Positions 54,123 to 63,641 of a stretch of 64,000 nt of DNA are shown here, piece by piece. The stretch's first letter is position 1; each line of letters starts with the position of its first letter. The notes under the pieces are model-generated. The model saw only the letters and a program-made list of their open reading frames with translations, ran no database searches and was not told the DNA's origin. The DNA lies in NCBI RefSeq assembly GCF_015624485.1, contig NZ_CP061378.1, positions 372,001 through 436,000 of the forward strand, given 5' to 3'. The position numbers were made by a program, and so were the translations under genes. The stretch is from Bradyrhizobium genosp. L. Lineage in GTDB: Bacteria; Pseudomonadota; Alphaproteobacteria; Rhizobiales; Xanthobacteraceae.

Positions 54123-55072
54123 CCTTCTCCACCGACGTCCTTCGCCCGCAAGATCGTTTCGAGCACTGGTGCGACGTGCGTGGCAAGAGCCTGTTCGGCG
54201 TCACCATCGAGCTCGATCGTAACAGGCGCGGCGAATTCGGCGGCCGCTTTTCCGCGACACCGGTCGGCAACGCCGTGCTGGCGGAGATGTCGGCGTCATC
54301 CTATCGGGTCAGCCGGACGTCCTCCGATATCGCCCGCGTGCCGAGCAACAGCGTGCACATCTCGTGGCAGGTCCGCGGACCCGGCCACCTCGATATCGGC
54401 CGCGGTCGCGTCCATGCCGTGCGCAACGGGGACCTCACATTCGGCCATTCCAATCTTCCGTTCGCGGGCACGCCGGAGCGGACCGACGGCTTTCACTTCT
54501 ACAGCCTCAAGATCCCCGTCACCGATGAGCTGCTGCTCGGCGCGCGCGTCGAGGACCTGCCGCCGGTCGCGCTGGCACGCGATGCGGCGCTGACCCGGCT
54601 GATCGGCGCCATGCTGCGCTCCATGACGCGCGATCCCGCAGGTGCCGGGCAGTTCGCCGGCGACGTCACGCATATGGCGCGCTTGGCACTGCTGGGACGG
54701 GGCCGTCTGCGGCCGCGCCAGGACGAAATCCGCGCCGCATTGCACGCCGGCTATCTCCACGCCGCGCGCGAAATCCTGCTGCGCGATCTGCATCGCCCGT
54801 CGCTCACGCCGGCCGCGGTTGCGACCGAGCTCGGCATCTCGCTCCGGCAACTGCATGTGCTGTTCGAGCCGGGCGGGCTGTCGTTCGCCCGGTCGCTGAC
54901 GGCGGCGCGGTTGCAGCTGGCACGGCGGCTGCTGTCGTCGATGCCGGCGCGCGGCATCGACGAAGTTGCCTTCTCGTGCGGCTTCGACAGCATTGCGACG
55001 TTCTACCGCGTGTTCCGCTCGGCGTTCGGCATGACACCGGGCGACGCGCGCGGCGTTCCGGTCGCGGAATAG
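54116..55072 (+). CDS. AraC-family transcriptional regulator
   Basis: A 318-residue regulator with an AraC-binding-like N-terminal domain (opening DRFEHWCDVRG, later HISWQVRGPGHLD) and a C-terminal double helix-turn-helix (about 218-315) with TPAAVATELGISLRQLH and IDEVAFSCGFDSIATFYRVFRS. The effector is unknown. The only near start is a GTG at 54116 without a strong ribosome site, overlapping a short upstream ORF. It converges on rppH. Confidence 0.88.
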   Translation: MLTFSTDVLRPQDRFEHWCDVRGKSLFGVTIELDRNRRGEFGGRFSATPVGNAVLAEMSASSYRVSRTSSDIARVPSNSVHISWQVRGPGHLDIGRGRVHAVRNGDLTFGHSNLPFAGTPERTDGFHFYSLKIPVTDELLLGARVEDLPPVALARDAALTRLIGAMLRSMTRDPAGAGQFAGDVTHMARLALLGRGRLRPRQDEIRAALHAGYLHAAREILLRDLHRPSLTPAAVATELGISLRQLHVLFEPGGLSFARSLTAARLQLARRLLSSMPARGIDEVAFSCGFDSIATFYRVFRSAFGMTPGDARGVPVAE

Positions 55073-55073
55073 T

Positions 55074-55577
55074 TTATCGTCCTGCGAATCGCGCGAACTG
55101 CGTCGCGACCGTGCGGTAGACGTCGCGGCGGAACGGGACCACGAGATCGGCGACGCGGTCGAGGCGCTCCCAGCGCCATTGATCGAATTCCGCCGGTTGG
55201 CCGTTGCGCGGCGTCAGCGGGTCGATCTCGTCATCGCGTCCCGTGAAGCGCAGCGCAAACCACTTCTGCCGCTGGCCGCGGAAATGCGCCAGCCGATGCG
55301 ACGCCGGCGCATCGAAGGGCGGGAATTCGTAGGTCATCCAGTCGGTCTCGCCGAGATAGGCGGCACTGACCGCGCCGGTCTCTTCCCACAATTCGCGCAT
55401 GACGGCCTGGCGCGGATCCTCGCCCGCATCGATCCCGCCCTGCGGCATCTGCCATTCGAGCCCGGGCAGGATGATCTCCGGCCCATCATCCTTGAAGCGG
55501 TGGCCGATCAGCACGCGTCCGTCAGTGTTGAACAACGCGATGCCCACATTGGGGCGATAGGGCTTGCTCGATGACAT
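55074..55577 (-). CDS. RNA pyrophosphohydrolase-type Nudix hydrolase, copy 1
   Basis: A 167-residue Nudix enzyme of the RppH group, which removes 5' pyrophosphate from mRNA. The opening YRPNVGIALFN, the complete Nudix box GGIDAGEDPRQAVMRELWEE followed by TG, and [12 protein letters not shown] are family hallmarks. It lies 21 bp downstream of a second, closely related gene of identical length, indicating tandem duplication. Confidence 0.9.
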   Translation of the reverse strand: MSSSKPYRPNVGIALFNTDGRVLIGHRFKDDGPEIILPGLEWQMPQGGIDAGEDPRQAVMRELWEETGAVSAAYLGETDWMTYEFPPFDAPASHRLAHFRGQRQKWFALRFTGRDDEIDPLTPRNGQPAEFDQWRWERLDRVADLVVPFRRDVYRTVATQFARFAGR

Positions 55578-55598
55578 TTTGCTGCGCGGGTCGGATGC

Positions 55599-56102
55599 TT
55601 ACTTCGCCGCAAGTCCGGCGAATTCCTTGACCACGCGCTCATAGACCGGGCGCTTGAACGGCACAATCAGCTCGGGGAGATTCTTCATCGGCTCCCAGCG
55701 CCAGTTGATGAACTCGGCCTTGTGGCCGCCGCCGGGACTGGCGACGTTGATCTCGTTCTCGTTGCCGGTGAAGCGCAGCGCGAACCATTTTTGCCGCTGG
55801 CCGCGATAGCGGCCCTTCCAGGCGCGGCCCGCCACCGTGCGCGGGATGTCGTAGATCAGCCAGTCCGCGACCTCGCCGAGCTTCTCCACCGACTTGACGC
55901 TGGTCTCCTCGTAGAGCTCGCGCTTGGCGGCCTGAAAATTATCCTCGCCGGGATCGACGCCGCCTTGCGGCATTTGCCAGACATGGGTTTCGTCGACATG
56001 CTCGATGCCGCCCGCGCGGCGTCCGATGAAGACCAGCCCCGCTGCATTCAAGAGCATGATGCCGACGCAGGTCCGATAGGGCAGGTCCTCGTAACGTGCC
56101 AT
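55599..56102 (-). CDS. RNA pyrophosphohydrolase-type Nudix hydrolase, copy 2
   Basis: A 167-residue paralogue of the preceding entry ([36 protein letters not shown]). Its Nudix box keeps the metal-binding REL-x-EE core, but the usual Gly after EET is Ser (EETSVKS). The ATG at 56102 was chosen; upstream in-frame residues are low-complexity. Which copy is the true RppH cannot be told from sequence. Confidence 0.88.
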   Translation of the reverse strand: MARYEDLPYRTCVGIMLLNAAGLVFIGRRAGGIEHVDETHVWQMPQGGVDPGEDNFQAAKRELYEETSVKSVEKLGEVADWLIYDIPRTVAGRAWKGRYRGQRQKWFALRFTGNENEINVASPGGGHKAEFINWRWEPMKNLPELIVPFKRPVYERVVKEFAGLAAK

Positions 56103-56184
56103 GCCGCCGCTACCTCCGCACTTTCCTGGCGTTGCCCGACCCGGCCCCCCGGCGAGGTCTGAGGTCACACCAACGGATTGATCT

Positions 56185-57399
56185 TTAGCCCGATTTTGAT
56201 TTCAGCATCGCGGTTGTCAATGGCACAAGCATGATACCCTTGGAGTCCAGGGTCTTGATCCAGGCATTCAGCCGGTCGATCGAGACCGGCAGGGCCGAGG
56301 CAACGCCCACGGCGGTGCCGCGTTCCTTGGCGAGCGTCTCCAGCTTGACCAGGGCGCGGTCGATCTCGGCCGATGTCGGCACCGCATCGATGGCGAAATC
56401 GGCCCTCGCGAACGGCATCGACTGGCCGGCAGCCATGGTCTGGGCGACGCTGCGCGGGGTGGAACCGTCGTCGAAATAGCCCAGGCCACGCTTGGCCGCG
56501 TCGCGGATGATCGGCTGCATTACGGGATCGCTCGCAACAAAGCGGGCGCCCATGAAATTGGCGATCCCGGCATAGCCCTGCAGGCGGCTCAGATGCCAGT
56601 AGAAGCGGTCGAGGTTCTGCTCGGCCCCGAGCGTGGTCAGCAGGGTCTGTGGTCCCGGATCGTTGTCCGGATAATCGAACGGTTCCATCGGGATCTGCAG
56701 CAGGATCTCATGGCGCTCGGTCCTGGCGCGCTCGGCGAGCTTGCCGGGATCGGCGCCGTAGGGCGTAAAGGCCAGCGTCACGGCCGGCGGCAGCTTGATG
56801 ATGGCGTCAGCGGTCTTGGCGGCGCCGACACCGAGGCCTTCGACCACGATCGCCACCACGGGCATCCTGGCGGCCTTGGCGCGGTCGGCATCGGCCGCAT
56901 AGACCGTGAAGGGTTTCAGGCCGTCGGCGACCACCGGAATCATGCCGTAGCGTGACTTTTCCAGCAGGCGCTGGTCGATACCGCTCATCATCGCGGCGGG
57001 GGCGTCGCCGCCATCGGTTTTCTCGGCGGTGTCGCCGGCGCCGACCACGACGTCCTGGCGCTTGCCGCTGGAGCCGTCGATGATGGTCACGGTCTTGGTG
57101 TCGCCTGCTGCCGCGGGCGGCTTTGCGATGGCCTTGGCGGGCTCGGCCTGGCCGGCAGCCGCGGCGTGCTTGTCATCGGCGGCCGGGCTCGGTGGGGCGT
57201 TGCGCAGCGCGACATGGGCGATCGGCTCGCCGCCGAGCGGATTGTCGTTGAACAGCGCAACGCCGACAAAACCGACCAGCACGAGTCCGAGCAGCACGGC
57301 AAGCGCCTGCATCGCCGTGAACGGCAGCCGGAACCGGCGCGTCTTGCTCACGGTGTTCTGCCCAAGCGGCGTGCTCAGTTCGTCGGCCGCCTCTGCCAT
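56185..57399 (-). CDS. Divergent polysaccharide deacetylase family protein (YibQ/DUF610)
   Basis: A 404-residue membrane-anchored protein. One N-terminal transmembrane helix ([20 protein letters not shown]) is followed by an Ala/Pro-rich linker and a NodB-like barrel of the divergent-deacetylase group ([44 protein letters not shown]). The family often lies next to ctpA and envC, as here, suggesting an envelope role. The ATG at 57399 has GGAGGG upstream. Confidence 0.88.
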   Translation of the reverse strand: MAEAADELSTPLGQNTVSKTRRFRLPFTAMQALAVLLGLVLVGFVGVALFNDNPLGGEPIAHVALRNAPPSPAADDKHAAAAGQAEPAKAIAKPPAAAGDTKTVTIIDGSSGKRQDVVVGAGDTAEKTDGGDAPAAMMSGIDQRLLEKSRYGMIPVVADGLKPFTVYAADADRAKAARMPVVAIVVEGLGVGAAKTADAIIKLPPAVTLAFTPYGADPGKLAERARTERHEILLQIPMEPFDYPDNDPGPQTLLTTLGAEQNLDRFYWHLSRLQGYAGIANFMGARFVASDPVMQPIIRDAAKRGLGYFDDGSTPRSVAQTMAAGQSMPFARADFAIDAVPTSAEIDRALVKLETLAKERGTAVGVASALPVSIDRLNAWIKTLDSKGIMLVPLTTAMLKSKSG

Positions 57400-57510
57400 G
57401 ACCCTCCCCGAATCAACAGCGCGAACGATAGCACGAGGCGGCCGCTTCCCGCGCGCGGGCGTTCCCGTCAAAGCCCGGTGCGAGCCCGGAAAGGCGCTGG
57501 TTCTCCAACA

Positions 57511-57540
57511 AAAAAGGACGGCCCGAGGGCCGTCCTTTTC
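57511..57540 (-). terminator. Rho-independent terminator after ctpA
   Basis: AAGGACGGCCC pairs with GGGCCGTCCTT; on the minus strand TTTTTTG follows. It lies 22 bp after the ctpA stop and separates it from the deacetylase gene. Confidence 0.88.
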
Positions 57541-57561
57541 GCCAATTCTCAGGCGATTGGA

Positions 57562-58935
57562 TCAGTTGTTGGATTTGTCGGCCGGCTTGTCGGCCGCCGC
57601 CTTGTCGGCGGGTGCGGCAGCCGGTGCCGGCGGCGTCGCGTTCGAGGTCGACTTGATGCCGTGCAGGAGGTCGTCGGCCATCTTCAGCGCCTTGTCATCC
57701 TTGGCGTCCGGCGGCACGTAGGACTGCGAGCCGGTCTTCTCGTCGCCGTCATTCTTCAAATGGCCGCGCAGCGAGGCCTCGCCCTTGGTGTCGGTGCGCG
57801 CCTTGAGCTCTTCCGGCACGTCCTGCAGCACCTCGATGTCGGGCACGATGCCCTTGGCCTGGATCGACTTGCCCGACGGCGTGTAATAGCGCGCGGTGGT
57901 CAGGCGCAGCGCGCCGTTGCCGGAGCCGAGCGGGATGATGGTCTGCACCGAGCCCTTGCCGAACGAGCGGGTGCCGACCAAGGTCGCGCGCTTGTGGTCC
58001 TGCAGCGCGCCGGCGACGATCTCGGAAGCCGAGGCTGAGCCGCCGTTGATCAGCACGATCACCGGCTTGCCCTTGGTCAAATCGCCCGGATGGGCGGCGC
58101 GGCGCTGCGTTTCCTCGGCATTGCGGCCGCGGGTCGAGACGATCTCGCCGCGCTCCAGGAAGCTGTCGGACACCGTGACCGCTTCTTCGAGCAGGCCGCC
58201 GGGGTTGTTGCGGAGATCGATGACGTAGCCCTTCAGCTTGTCGCCGATCTGGCCCTGCAGATTGGCGACTTCCTTCTTCAGGCCTTCGGTGGTCTGCTCG
58301 TTGAAGGTGGTGATGCGGATATAGGCGATGTCGTCGGCCTCGACGCGCGCGCGCACCGAGCGGACGCGGATGTTGTCGCGCACCAGCGTGACGTCGATCG
58401 GATTGTCCTGGCCCTTGCGGATGATCTTGAGCTTGATCTTGGTGTTGACCGGGCCGCGCATCTTCTCGACCGCCTGGTTCAGGGTCAGGCCCTGCACCGC
58501 CTCGTCGTCGAGATTGGTGATGATGTCGTTGGCCATGATGCCGGCCTTCGAGGCCGGGGTGTCGTCGATCGGGGAGACCACCTTGATCAGGCCGTCTTCC
58601 ATCGTGACCTCGATGCCGAGGCCGCCGAACTCGCCGCGGGTCTGCACCTGCATGTCGCGGAAGCTCTTGGCATCCATGTAGCTCGAGTGCGGATCGAGGC
58701 CGGACAGCATGCCCGAGATCGCGGATTCGACCAGTTTGGAATCGTCGGGCTTCTCGACATAGTCGCTGCGCACACGCTCGAACACGTCGCCGAACAGATT
58801 GAGCTGGCGGTAGGTGTCAGACGTCGCGGCGCGCGCGCTCGATCCCATCAGCACCGCGCGGGGCTGCGTGATGAACAGCGTCAGTGCCGCGCCGGTGGCG
58901 GCGCTGAGGAGAATTACCGAAGTCTTGCGCATCAT
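57562..58935 (-). CDS. ctpA: S41-family C-terminal processing peptidase
   Basis: A 457-residue periplasmic serine protease with an N-terminal signal/anchor, a PDZ domain (about 85-170, GLGIEVTMEDGLIKVVSPIDDTP region) and the catalytic S41 core with the Ser in GGSASASEIVAG and Lys in GTRSFGKGSVQ. A Lys/Ala/Asp-rich tail ends the protein. Its start overlaps the envC-like stop by 4 bp, so the two are coupled. Confidence 0.93.
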   Translation of the reverse strand: MMRKTSVILLSAATGAALTLFITQPRAVLMGSSARAATSDTYRQLNLFGDVFERVRSDYVEKPDDSKLVESAISGMLSGLDPHSSYMDAKSFRDMQVQTRGEFGGLGIEVTMEDGLIKVVSPIDDTPASKAGIMANDIITNLDDEAVQGLTLNQAVEKMRGPVNTKIKLKIIRKGQDNPIDVTLVRDNIRVRSVRARVEADDIAYIRITTFNEQTTEGLKKEVANLQGQIGDKLKGYVIDLRNNPGGLLEEAVTVSDSFLERGEIVSTRGRNAEETQRRAAHPGDLTKGKPVIVLINGGSASASEIVAGALQDHKRATLVGTRSFGKGSVQTIIPLGSGNGALRLTTARYYTPSGKSIQAKGIVPDIEVLQDVPEELKARTDTKGEASLRGHLKNDGDEKTGSQSYVPPDAKDDKALKMADDLLHGIKSTSNATPPAPAAAPADKAAADKPADKSNN

Positions 58936-60344
58936 CCGCGAACCTTTTCGCCTTCATTTGCGGCCCACCATGGACCTGGATCGATTGGAGTGCCGTCTTT
59001 CCGGAACTCGACATAGAGCACTGGCTGGCTCGCATTGGTTGCGAGAATGGATGCGACCTGGGAGGTCGACCCCATGGTCGCGACCGGCTCCCCCGTTAGC
59101 ACAAACTGGCCGATGTTGACAGAAATGCGCTCCATCCCGGCGATCAGGACATGATACCCGCCCCCGGCATTGAGGATCAAGAGTTGTCCGTAAGAGCGGA
59201 ATGGACCAGCGTAAACAACCCAGCCGTCACACGGGGTTGTGACCTGCGCGCCGGCCTTGGTTGCCAAGGAAATGCCTTTTTGGACGCCACCCGCGCCGTC
59301 GGAACCGCCGAAATCGCGAATCTTGCTGCCGTTCACGGGAAACGAGAACAGGCCCTTCGCCGAAGCGAAGGCGACCGCCGGGCTCAACCGGGCCGGATCC
59401 TTGAGAGCCCCCAGATTCGGCTTGCCGTTCACGGGGGCGGGCGCGCCCTGGAGGCTCGCCGTGGCCGCTGCCTTGGCGGCGCTCTTGAGGTCTTGCTCCA
59501 TCTTGGCGATCAGGCTCTGGAGGTCGGTGACCTGCTTCGACAGCGTGATGGCGCGCGCGCCTTCCGCCGCCATGTCCTTTTCGGCGGCGGCCTGCTGCCG
59601 TTGCCGCTCGTCGACCAACGCCGCGAGCCGGGTCTGGTCTTCCGTCAACTTATCGCGGTCGTGGCCCAGCGCGTCGCGTTCGGTCGAGATGGTCTTGCGG
59701 ACCGCAACCAGTTCGCCGAGGTCGGCCGCAAGTTTTTCCGCGCGGCCGCGCAACTCAGGCACCACGGCGCCGAGCAGCATCGCGGTGCGCAGCGATTGCA
59801 GCGCATCCTCGGGCCGCACCAACAGCGCCGGCGGCGTGCGTCGTCCGGCGCGCTGCAGCGCGGCCAGCACCTCGATCACTTCGGCGCGGCGTGAGTCGAG
59901 GGTGGCGCGGATCTCGCGCTCGCGGCCGTCGAGCGGCTGCAGCCGCGTCTCGGCATCGGCGATCCGCGTTTCGACGCCGCGCACCTGGCCCGCGATGTCG
60001 ATCAGCTGCTGATTGAGCTTGCTGCGGTCCTGGCCGATCGCCGCGATGTCGGCTTTCAGCTTTTCCTGCAGCTCGGTCGCCTTGCGCTGCTCCTCGCGGG
60101 CGGCCTCGAGCTCCTGCTCGCGCTGCTTGATGGCGTCGGGCGATGTCGGCGCCACCGCGGCCTGTTGTGCGGGCGGTGCAGCCGGTTGTGTCGGCGGCGC
60201 GGCTTGTTGCGTCGGTGACGTTGCCTGGGGACGTGCGGGCTGTGGAGACGCGGCGAGCAGCACGATCGACAGCGGCAACGAGGCCGGCAGCCAACGGCGA
60301 CGCGCGGCGCCGGAATGAATGAGCTTGTCCCGCCTGTACTGCAT
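58932..60344 (-). CDS. EnvC-like murein hydrolase activator with degenerate LytM domain
   Basis: A 470-residue exported protein: signal region, Pro/Ala/Gln-rich linker, long coiled coils (about 70-300) and a C-terminal M23/LytM domain. The zinc ligands look lost: the H-x3-D motif reads GVQKGISL and the H-x-H motif reads LYVEF. That points to an amidase activator like E. coli EnvC rather than an active peptidase. It is coupled to ctpA. Confidence 0.88.
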   Translation of the reverse strand: MQYRRDKLIHSGAARRRWLPASLPLSIVLLAASPQPARPQATSPTQQAAPPTQPAAPPAQQAAVAPTSPDAIKQREQELEAAREEQRKATELQEKLKADIAAIGQDRSKLNQQLIDIAGQVRGVETRIADAETRLQPLDGREREIRATLDSRRAEVIEVLAALQRAGRRTPPALLVRPEDALQSLRTAMLLGAVVPELRGRAEKLAADLGELVAVRKTISTERDALGHDRDKLTEDQTRLAALVDERQRQQAAAEKDMAAEGARAITLSKQVTDLQSLIAKMEQDLKSAAKAAATASLQGAPAPVNGKPNLGALKDPARLSPAVAFASAKGLFSFPVNGSKIRDFGGSDGAGGVQKGISLATKAGAQVTTPCDGWVVYAGPFRSYGQLLILNAGGGYHVLIAGMERISVNIGQFVLTGEPVATMGSTSQVASILATNASQPVLYVEFRKDGTPIDPGPWWAANEGEKVRG

Positions 60345-60382
60345 CCGAGGTGTTCAGCGTTCTCGACTGTCCGTCACCGCGC

Positions 60383-60865
60383 TCAGGCGCGGTGATAGGG
60401 GTGGCCGGCCAGAATGGTGGCGGCCCGATAGATCTGTTCCAGAAGCATGACGCGGACCATTTGATGCGGCCAGGTCGCGGAGCCGAATGCAATGCGCAGT
60501 TGAGCCTTGCGCTGCAATTCGGGCGAAAGTCCGTCGGCGCCGCCGATCAGGAAGACAGTACTTGGGATTCCCTCGTCGCGCCAGCGGCCGAGCTGCTGGG
60601 CAAAGCTTGCGCTGTCGACGCTCTTGCCGCGCTCGTCGAGCGCGACCAGTGCGTACTTGTCCGGCAGCACTGCCGCGATCGCCGTGGCCTCCTCGGCGAT
60701 CCGCGCGCCGGCGTCGCGCGCACGGCTTTCCGCGATTTCATGGATATCGAGGCCGCGAAAGCCGAGCTTGCGGCCGATGTCGTCGAAGCGCTCGCGATAG
60801 CGCTCGGCGAGCTCCCGTTCCGGGCCCTGTTTCAGACGGCCGATGCAAGTTACAGCAAGTCGCAT
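60383..60865 (-). CDS. rlmH: 23S rRNA pseudouridine-1915 N3-methyltransferase
   Basis: A 160-residue SPOUT methyltransferase acting on assembled 70S ribosomes. The knot region FLIGGADGLSPE, the YALVALDERGKSVDS segment and the C-terminal LEQIYRAATILAGHPYHRA are all canonical. It follows rsfS by 50 bp. Confidence 0.95.
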   Translation of the reverse strand: MRLAVTCIGRLKQGPERELAERYRERFDDIGRKLGFRGLDIHEIAESRARDAGARIAEEATAIAAVLPDKYALVALDERGKSVDSASFAQQLGRWRDEGIPSTVFLIGGADGLSPELQRKAQLRIAFGSATWPHQMVRVMLLEQIYRAATILAGHPYHRA

Positions 60866-60915
60866 CAGCGCAAGCTATATGCGCTGCTGCCGATTCGCAT
60901 CGGCTTCGAGAAGCC

Positions 60916-61395
60916 TTAGACCGCCGCGATCGCCGGGTTCTGAGCCCACAACCGTTCGAGGTTGTAGAACTCGCGCACCTCGGGTCTGAACACGTGCACG
61001 ATCACATCGCCGGAATCGATCACCACCCAGTCGCAGTTGGGCACGCCCTCGACATGGATGTTCTTGATGCCGGTTTCCTTCAGGCCCTTCGTCACATTAT
61101 CCGCGATCGCACCGACGTGCCGGTTGGCCCGGCCGGAGGTGACGATCATGTAATCGGAAAATGCAGATTTGCCGCGAAGGTCGATGGTGACCGTCTCTTC
61201 CGCCTTCATATCCTCGAGGCGGGAGAGGATCAGGCTCAGCGTCTTGTCGGCATCCGGCTTGATGGCATCCGGTTGCGCGGGCAAGGCCGCGGTTTTCGTC
61301 GATGTTTTACGCGCAGTCTTTGGACCAGAAGTCTTTGGACCAGAAGTCTCGGGACCTGAAGTCTTGGGAACCTTGGGTAAAACAGACTTGGACAA
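60916..61395 (-). CDS. rsfS: Ribosomal silencing factor RsfS
   Basis: A 159-residue protein that binds uL14 and blocks subunit joining. The conserved core (about 50-150) includes SAFSDYMIVTSG, VGAIADNV and WVVIDSGDVIVHVF. An unusual 45-residue N-terminal extension rich in Ser/Gly/Pro/Lys/Thr comes from a 15-bp tandem repeat. The TTG at 61395 is the outermost start; a later start within the extension cannot be excluded. Confidence 0.9.
   Translation of the reverse strand: MSKSVLPKVPKTSGPETSGPKTSGPKTARKTSTKTAALPAQPDAIKPDADKTLSLILSRLEDMKAEETVTIDLRGKSAFSDYMIVTSGRANRHVGAIADNVTKGLKETGIKNIHVEGVPNCDWVVIDSGDVIVHVFRPEVREFYNLERLWAQNPAIAAV
61314..61372. repeat. 15-bp tandem repeat in the 5' part of rsfS
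   Basis: About four copies of a unit close to ACCAGAAGTCTTTGG, the last two diverged. It encodes SGPET/SGPKT-type pentapeptides, so copy-number change keeps frame. Confidence 0.75.
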
Positions 61396-61516
61396 TACAG
61401 ATGTGGCCAGGGACCATTCCTTTCACTGTATCGCGGGTGCCGAATCCTCGGCCCCACGGACCATACTAGGCATGTGGGGTTAATGGTTTCAATATTCCAG
61501 TAACCCTTTTACGCTC

Positions 61517-62095
61517 TCACGCCGTTCTCCAGCTGCCGTCCGGGTTCCGAAGCCCGGTGGAAGACAGATTGGATTTCATTCCCGTCAGGAAAACCCAGGC
61601 CGGCGCCCGCTGATCGGCCAGCCGTGTCGCCTGGTTTTCGGGCACGCGGTAGCGCGCAAGCGCCTGCGCCGCCGGTGCGGCAAGGGCGCGGAAACTTTGG
61701 GGCGGTCGGTCGATCACGGCAATCGGCACATCGGACGCGATGCGGCGCCAATCTTTCCAGCGATGGAATTGCGCGAGGTTGTCAGCGCCCATGATCCAGA
61801 CAAAGTGCACGCCCGAGACGCGGCGCCGCAAATGGATGATCGTGTCGACAGTGTAGCGCGTGCCAATGACAGCTTCGAGACAGGAGATGTCGATGCGCGG
61901 ATCGTCGGCCACGCGCCGCGCAGCATCGGCGCGTTCGGCGAGCGCGTGCAGGCCGTCGTGGTTCTTCAGCGGATTGCCCGGCGTCAGCAGCCACCACACG
62001 CGGTCGAGCTGCAGTCGCTTCAGTGCGTACAGGCTGATGGCGCGATGCGCGGCGTGCGGCGGATTGAACGAACCGCCGAGCAAGCCGATGCGCAT
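61517..62095 (-). CDS. nadD: Nicotinate-nucleotide adenylyltransferase
   Basis: A 192-residue enzyme converting nicotinate mononucleotide to deamido-NAD. The nucleotidyltransferase motif [10 protein letters not shown] (about 8-17) and the C-terminal SSTGLR match the family. I start at the ATG at 62095 (MRIGLLGG); an in-frame start at 62179 would add 28 residues and lies 7 bp after proA. It is part of the proA-nadD-rsfS-rlmH run. Confidence 0.92.
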   Translation of the reverse strand: MRIGLLGGSFNPPHAAHRAISLYALKRLQLDRVWWLLTPGNPLKNHDGLHALAERADAARRVADDPRIDISCLEAVIGTRYTVDTIIHLRRRVSGVHFVWIMGADNLAQFHRWKDWRRIASDVPIAVIDRPPQSFRALAAPAAQALARYRVPENQATRLADQRAPAWVFLTGMKSNLSSTGLRNPDGSWRTA

Positions 62096-62185
62096 GCCGT
62101 TGGTATAGAACGGCAACGCTTGGGCTTGCGGGTACGGCACGGTCGCTGCTTGCTGCAATGGTCTACCGCGCGCGTGCAAGGATGA

Positions 62186-63478
62186 TCACGGCCGCGTCTG
62201 CCCGGTGCCGCGGACGCGGTACTTGAAGCTCGTCAGCTGCTCGGCGCCGACCGGACCGCGGGCGTGGAATTTGCCGGTGGCAATTCCGATCTCGGCGCCG
62301 AAGCCGAACTCGCCGCCGTCGGCGAATTGCGTCGAGGCATTGTGCAGCACGATCGCCGAATCGACCTCGTTGAGGAATTTCTCCGCGGCAGCGGCATCCT
62401 CCGTCACGATCGCATCGGTGTGATGCGAGCCGTGATTTTGGATATGCGCAATCGCCGCATCGAGGCCGTCGACGATCTTTGCCGAGATGATCGCGTCCTC
62501 ATATTCGGTATTCCAGTCCTCGTCGGACGCGGGCTTCACCCTGGCATCGGCTCCTTGCACGATATCGTCGCCGCGCACCTCGCAACCGGCATCGATCAAC
62601 AGCTCGACCAGCGGTTTCAGCTTCGTCGCAGCAGCCTTGCGATCGACCAGCAGGGTCTCGACCGCACCGCAGACGCCGGGGCGACGCATCTTGGCGTTCA
62701 GCACAACCGCCTTGGCCATATCGAGCCTGGCGCTGGCATCGACATAAATGTGGTTGACGCCCTCGAGATGCGCGAACACCGGGACGCGTGCCTCCGCCTC
62801 GACGCGTGCGACCAGGCTCTTGCCGCCGCGCGGCACGATCACGTCGATGCCACCGTTCAATCCCGTCAGCATCAGGCCGACGGCCGCGCGGTCACGGGTC
62901 GGCACCAGGGTGATCGCGGCCTCGGGCAGGCCGGCTTCACGCAGGCCTTGCACCAGGCAATCATGGATCGCGCGGCAGGAGCGGAAACTGTCGGAGCCGC
63001 CGCGCAGGATGACGGCGTTGCCGGACTTCAGGCACAGCACGCCGGCGTCGGCGGCAACGTTGGGGCGGCTTTCGAAGATCACGCCGATCACGCCGAGCGG
63101 CACGCGGACGCGCTCGATGGTCATGCCGTTCGGCCGCTGCCAGCTTTCGGTGACGGCACCGACCGGATCGATGATCTCGCGCACGGTCGCGACGCCGTCG
63201 GCCATGCCGTCGACGCGCGCCGGCGTCAGTGTCAGGCGGTCGACGAAGGCGGCGGTCATGCCGCCGGTCCGTGCCTCCGCGACATCCTCGGCATTGGCGG
63301 CGAGAATTGCCGCCGAATGCTCACGGATCGCGCGCTCGATCGCCGCCAGCGCCCGGTTCTTCTGCTCCGGCGGCGCCAACGCCAGCACGCGCGCGGCGGC
63401 ACGCGCTTTCGCGGCGAGGTCGGTCATCAGGGCGGAGAGATCGGCGTTGCCGTCGATCGCCTTCAGGGGCGCGGTCAT
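62186..63478 (-). CDS. proA: Glutamate-5-semialdehyde dehydrogenase
   Basis: A 430-residue gamma-glutamyl phosphate reductase of proline synthesis. The catalytic Cys lies in [14 protein letters not shown], and the NADPH-binding region includes [10 protein letters not shown] chose the ATG at 63478; the open frame from 63544 is created by the palindromic repeat upstream. It follows proB, as usual. Confidence 0.95.
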   Translation of the reverse strand: MTAPLKAIDGNADLSALMTDLAAKARAAARVLALAPPEQKNRALAAIERAIREHSAAILAANAEDVAEARTGGMTAAFVDRLTLTPARVDGMADGVATVREIIDPVGAVTESWQRPNGMTIERVRVPLGVIGVIFESRPNVAADAGVLCLKSGNAVILRGGSDSFRSCRAIHDCLVQGLREAGLPEAAITLVPTRDRAAVGLMLTGLNGGIDVIVPRGGKSLVARVEAEARVPVFAHLEGVNHIYVDASARLDMAKAVVLNAKMRRPGVCGAVETLLVDRKAAATKLKPLVELLIDAGCEVRGDDIVQGADARVKPASDEDWNTEYEDAIISAKIVDGLDAAIAHIQNHGSHHTDAIVTEDAAAAEKFLNEVDSAIVLHNASTQFADGGEFGFGAEIGIATGKFHARGPVGAEQLTSFKYRVRGTGQTRP

Positions 63479-63503
63479 GGCAGTCTCAGGTTCTTTGTTT
63501 GAG

Positions 63504-63551
63504 CATGATCTTTTCGGAAAACCGGTGTCCACTTTTCGGATCATGCTCTAA
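63504..63551. repeat. Palindromic repeat, class B, in the proB-proA gap
   Basis: GAGCATGATC...GATCATGCTC arms with ACCGGT near the centre, like the copy at 47604. On the minus strand it provides a spurious ATG in frame with proA. Confidence 0.75.
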
Positions 63552-63641
63552 GGCCATGTTCTAGCATGGCTATTGAAGGGTGGCGAGGCGCGGAACCGGC
63601 ATGGCAGGTGGGCGGCCAGCTGCCGGCGCTCGTTCAGTGGC

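Noticed and set aside
63479-63544. 22-residue N-terminal extension of proA
   Set aside because: It is encoded by the class B palindromic repeat; the downstream ATG gives the normal ProA length.
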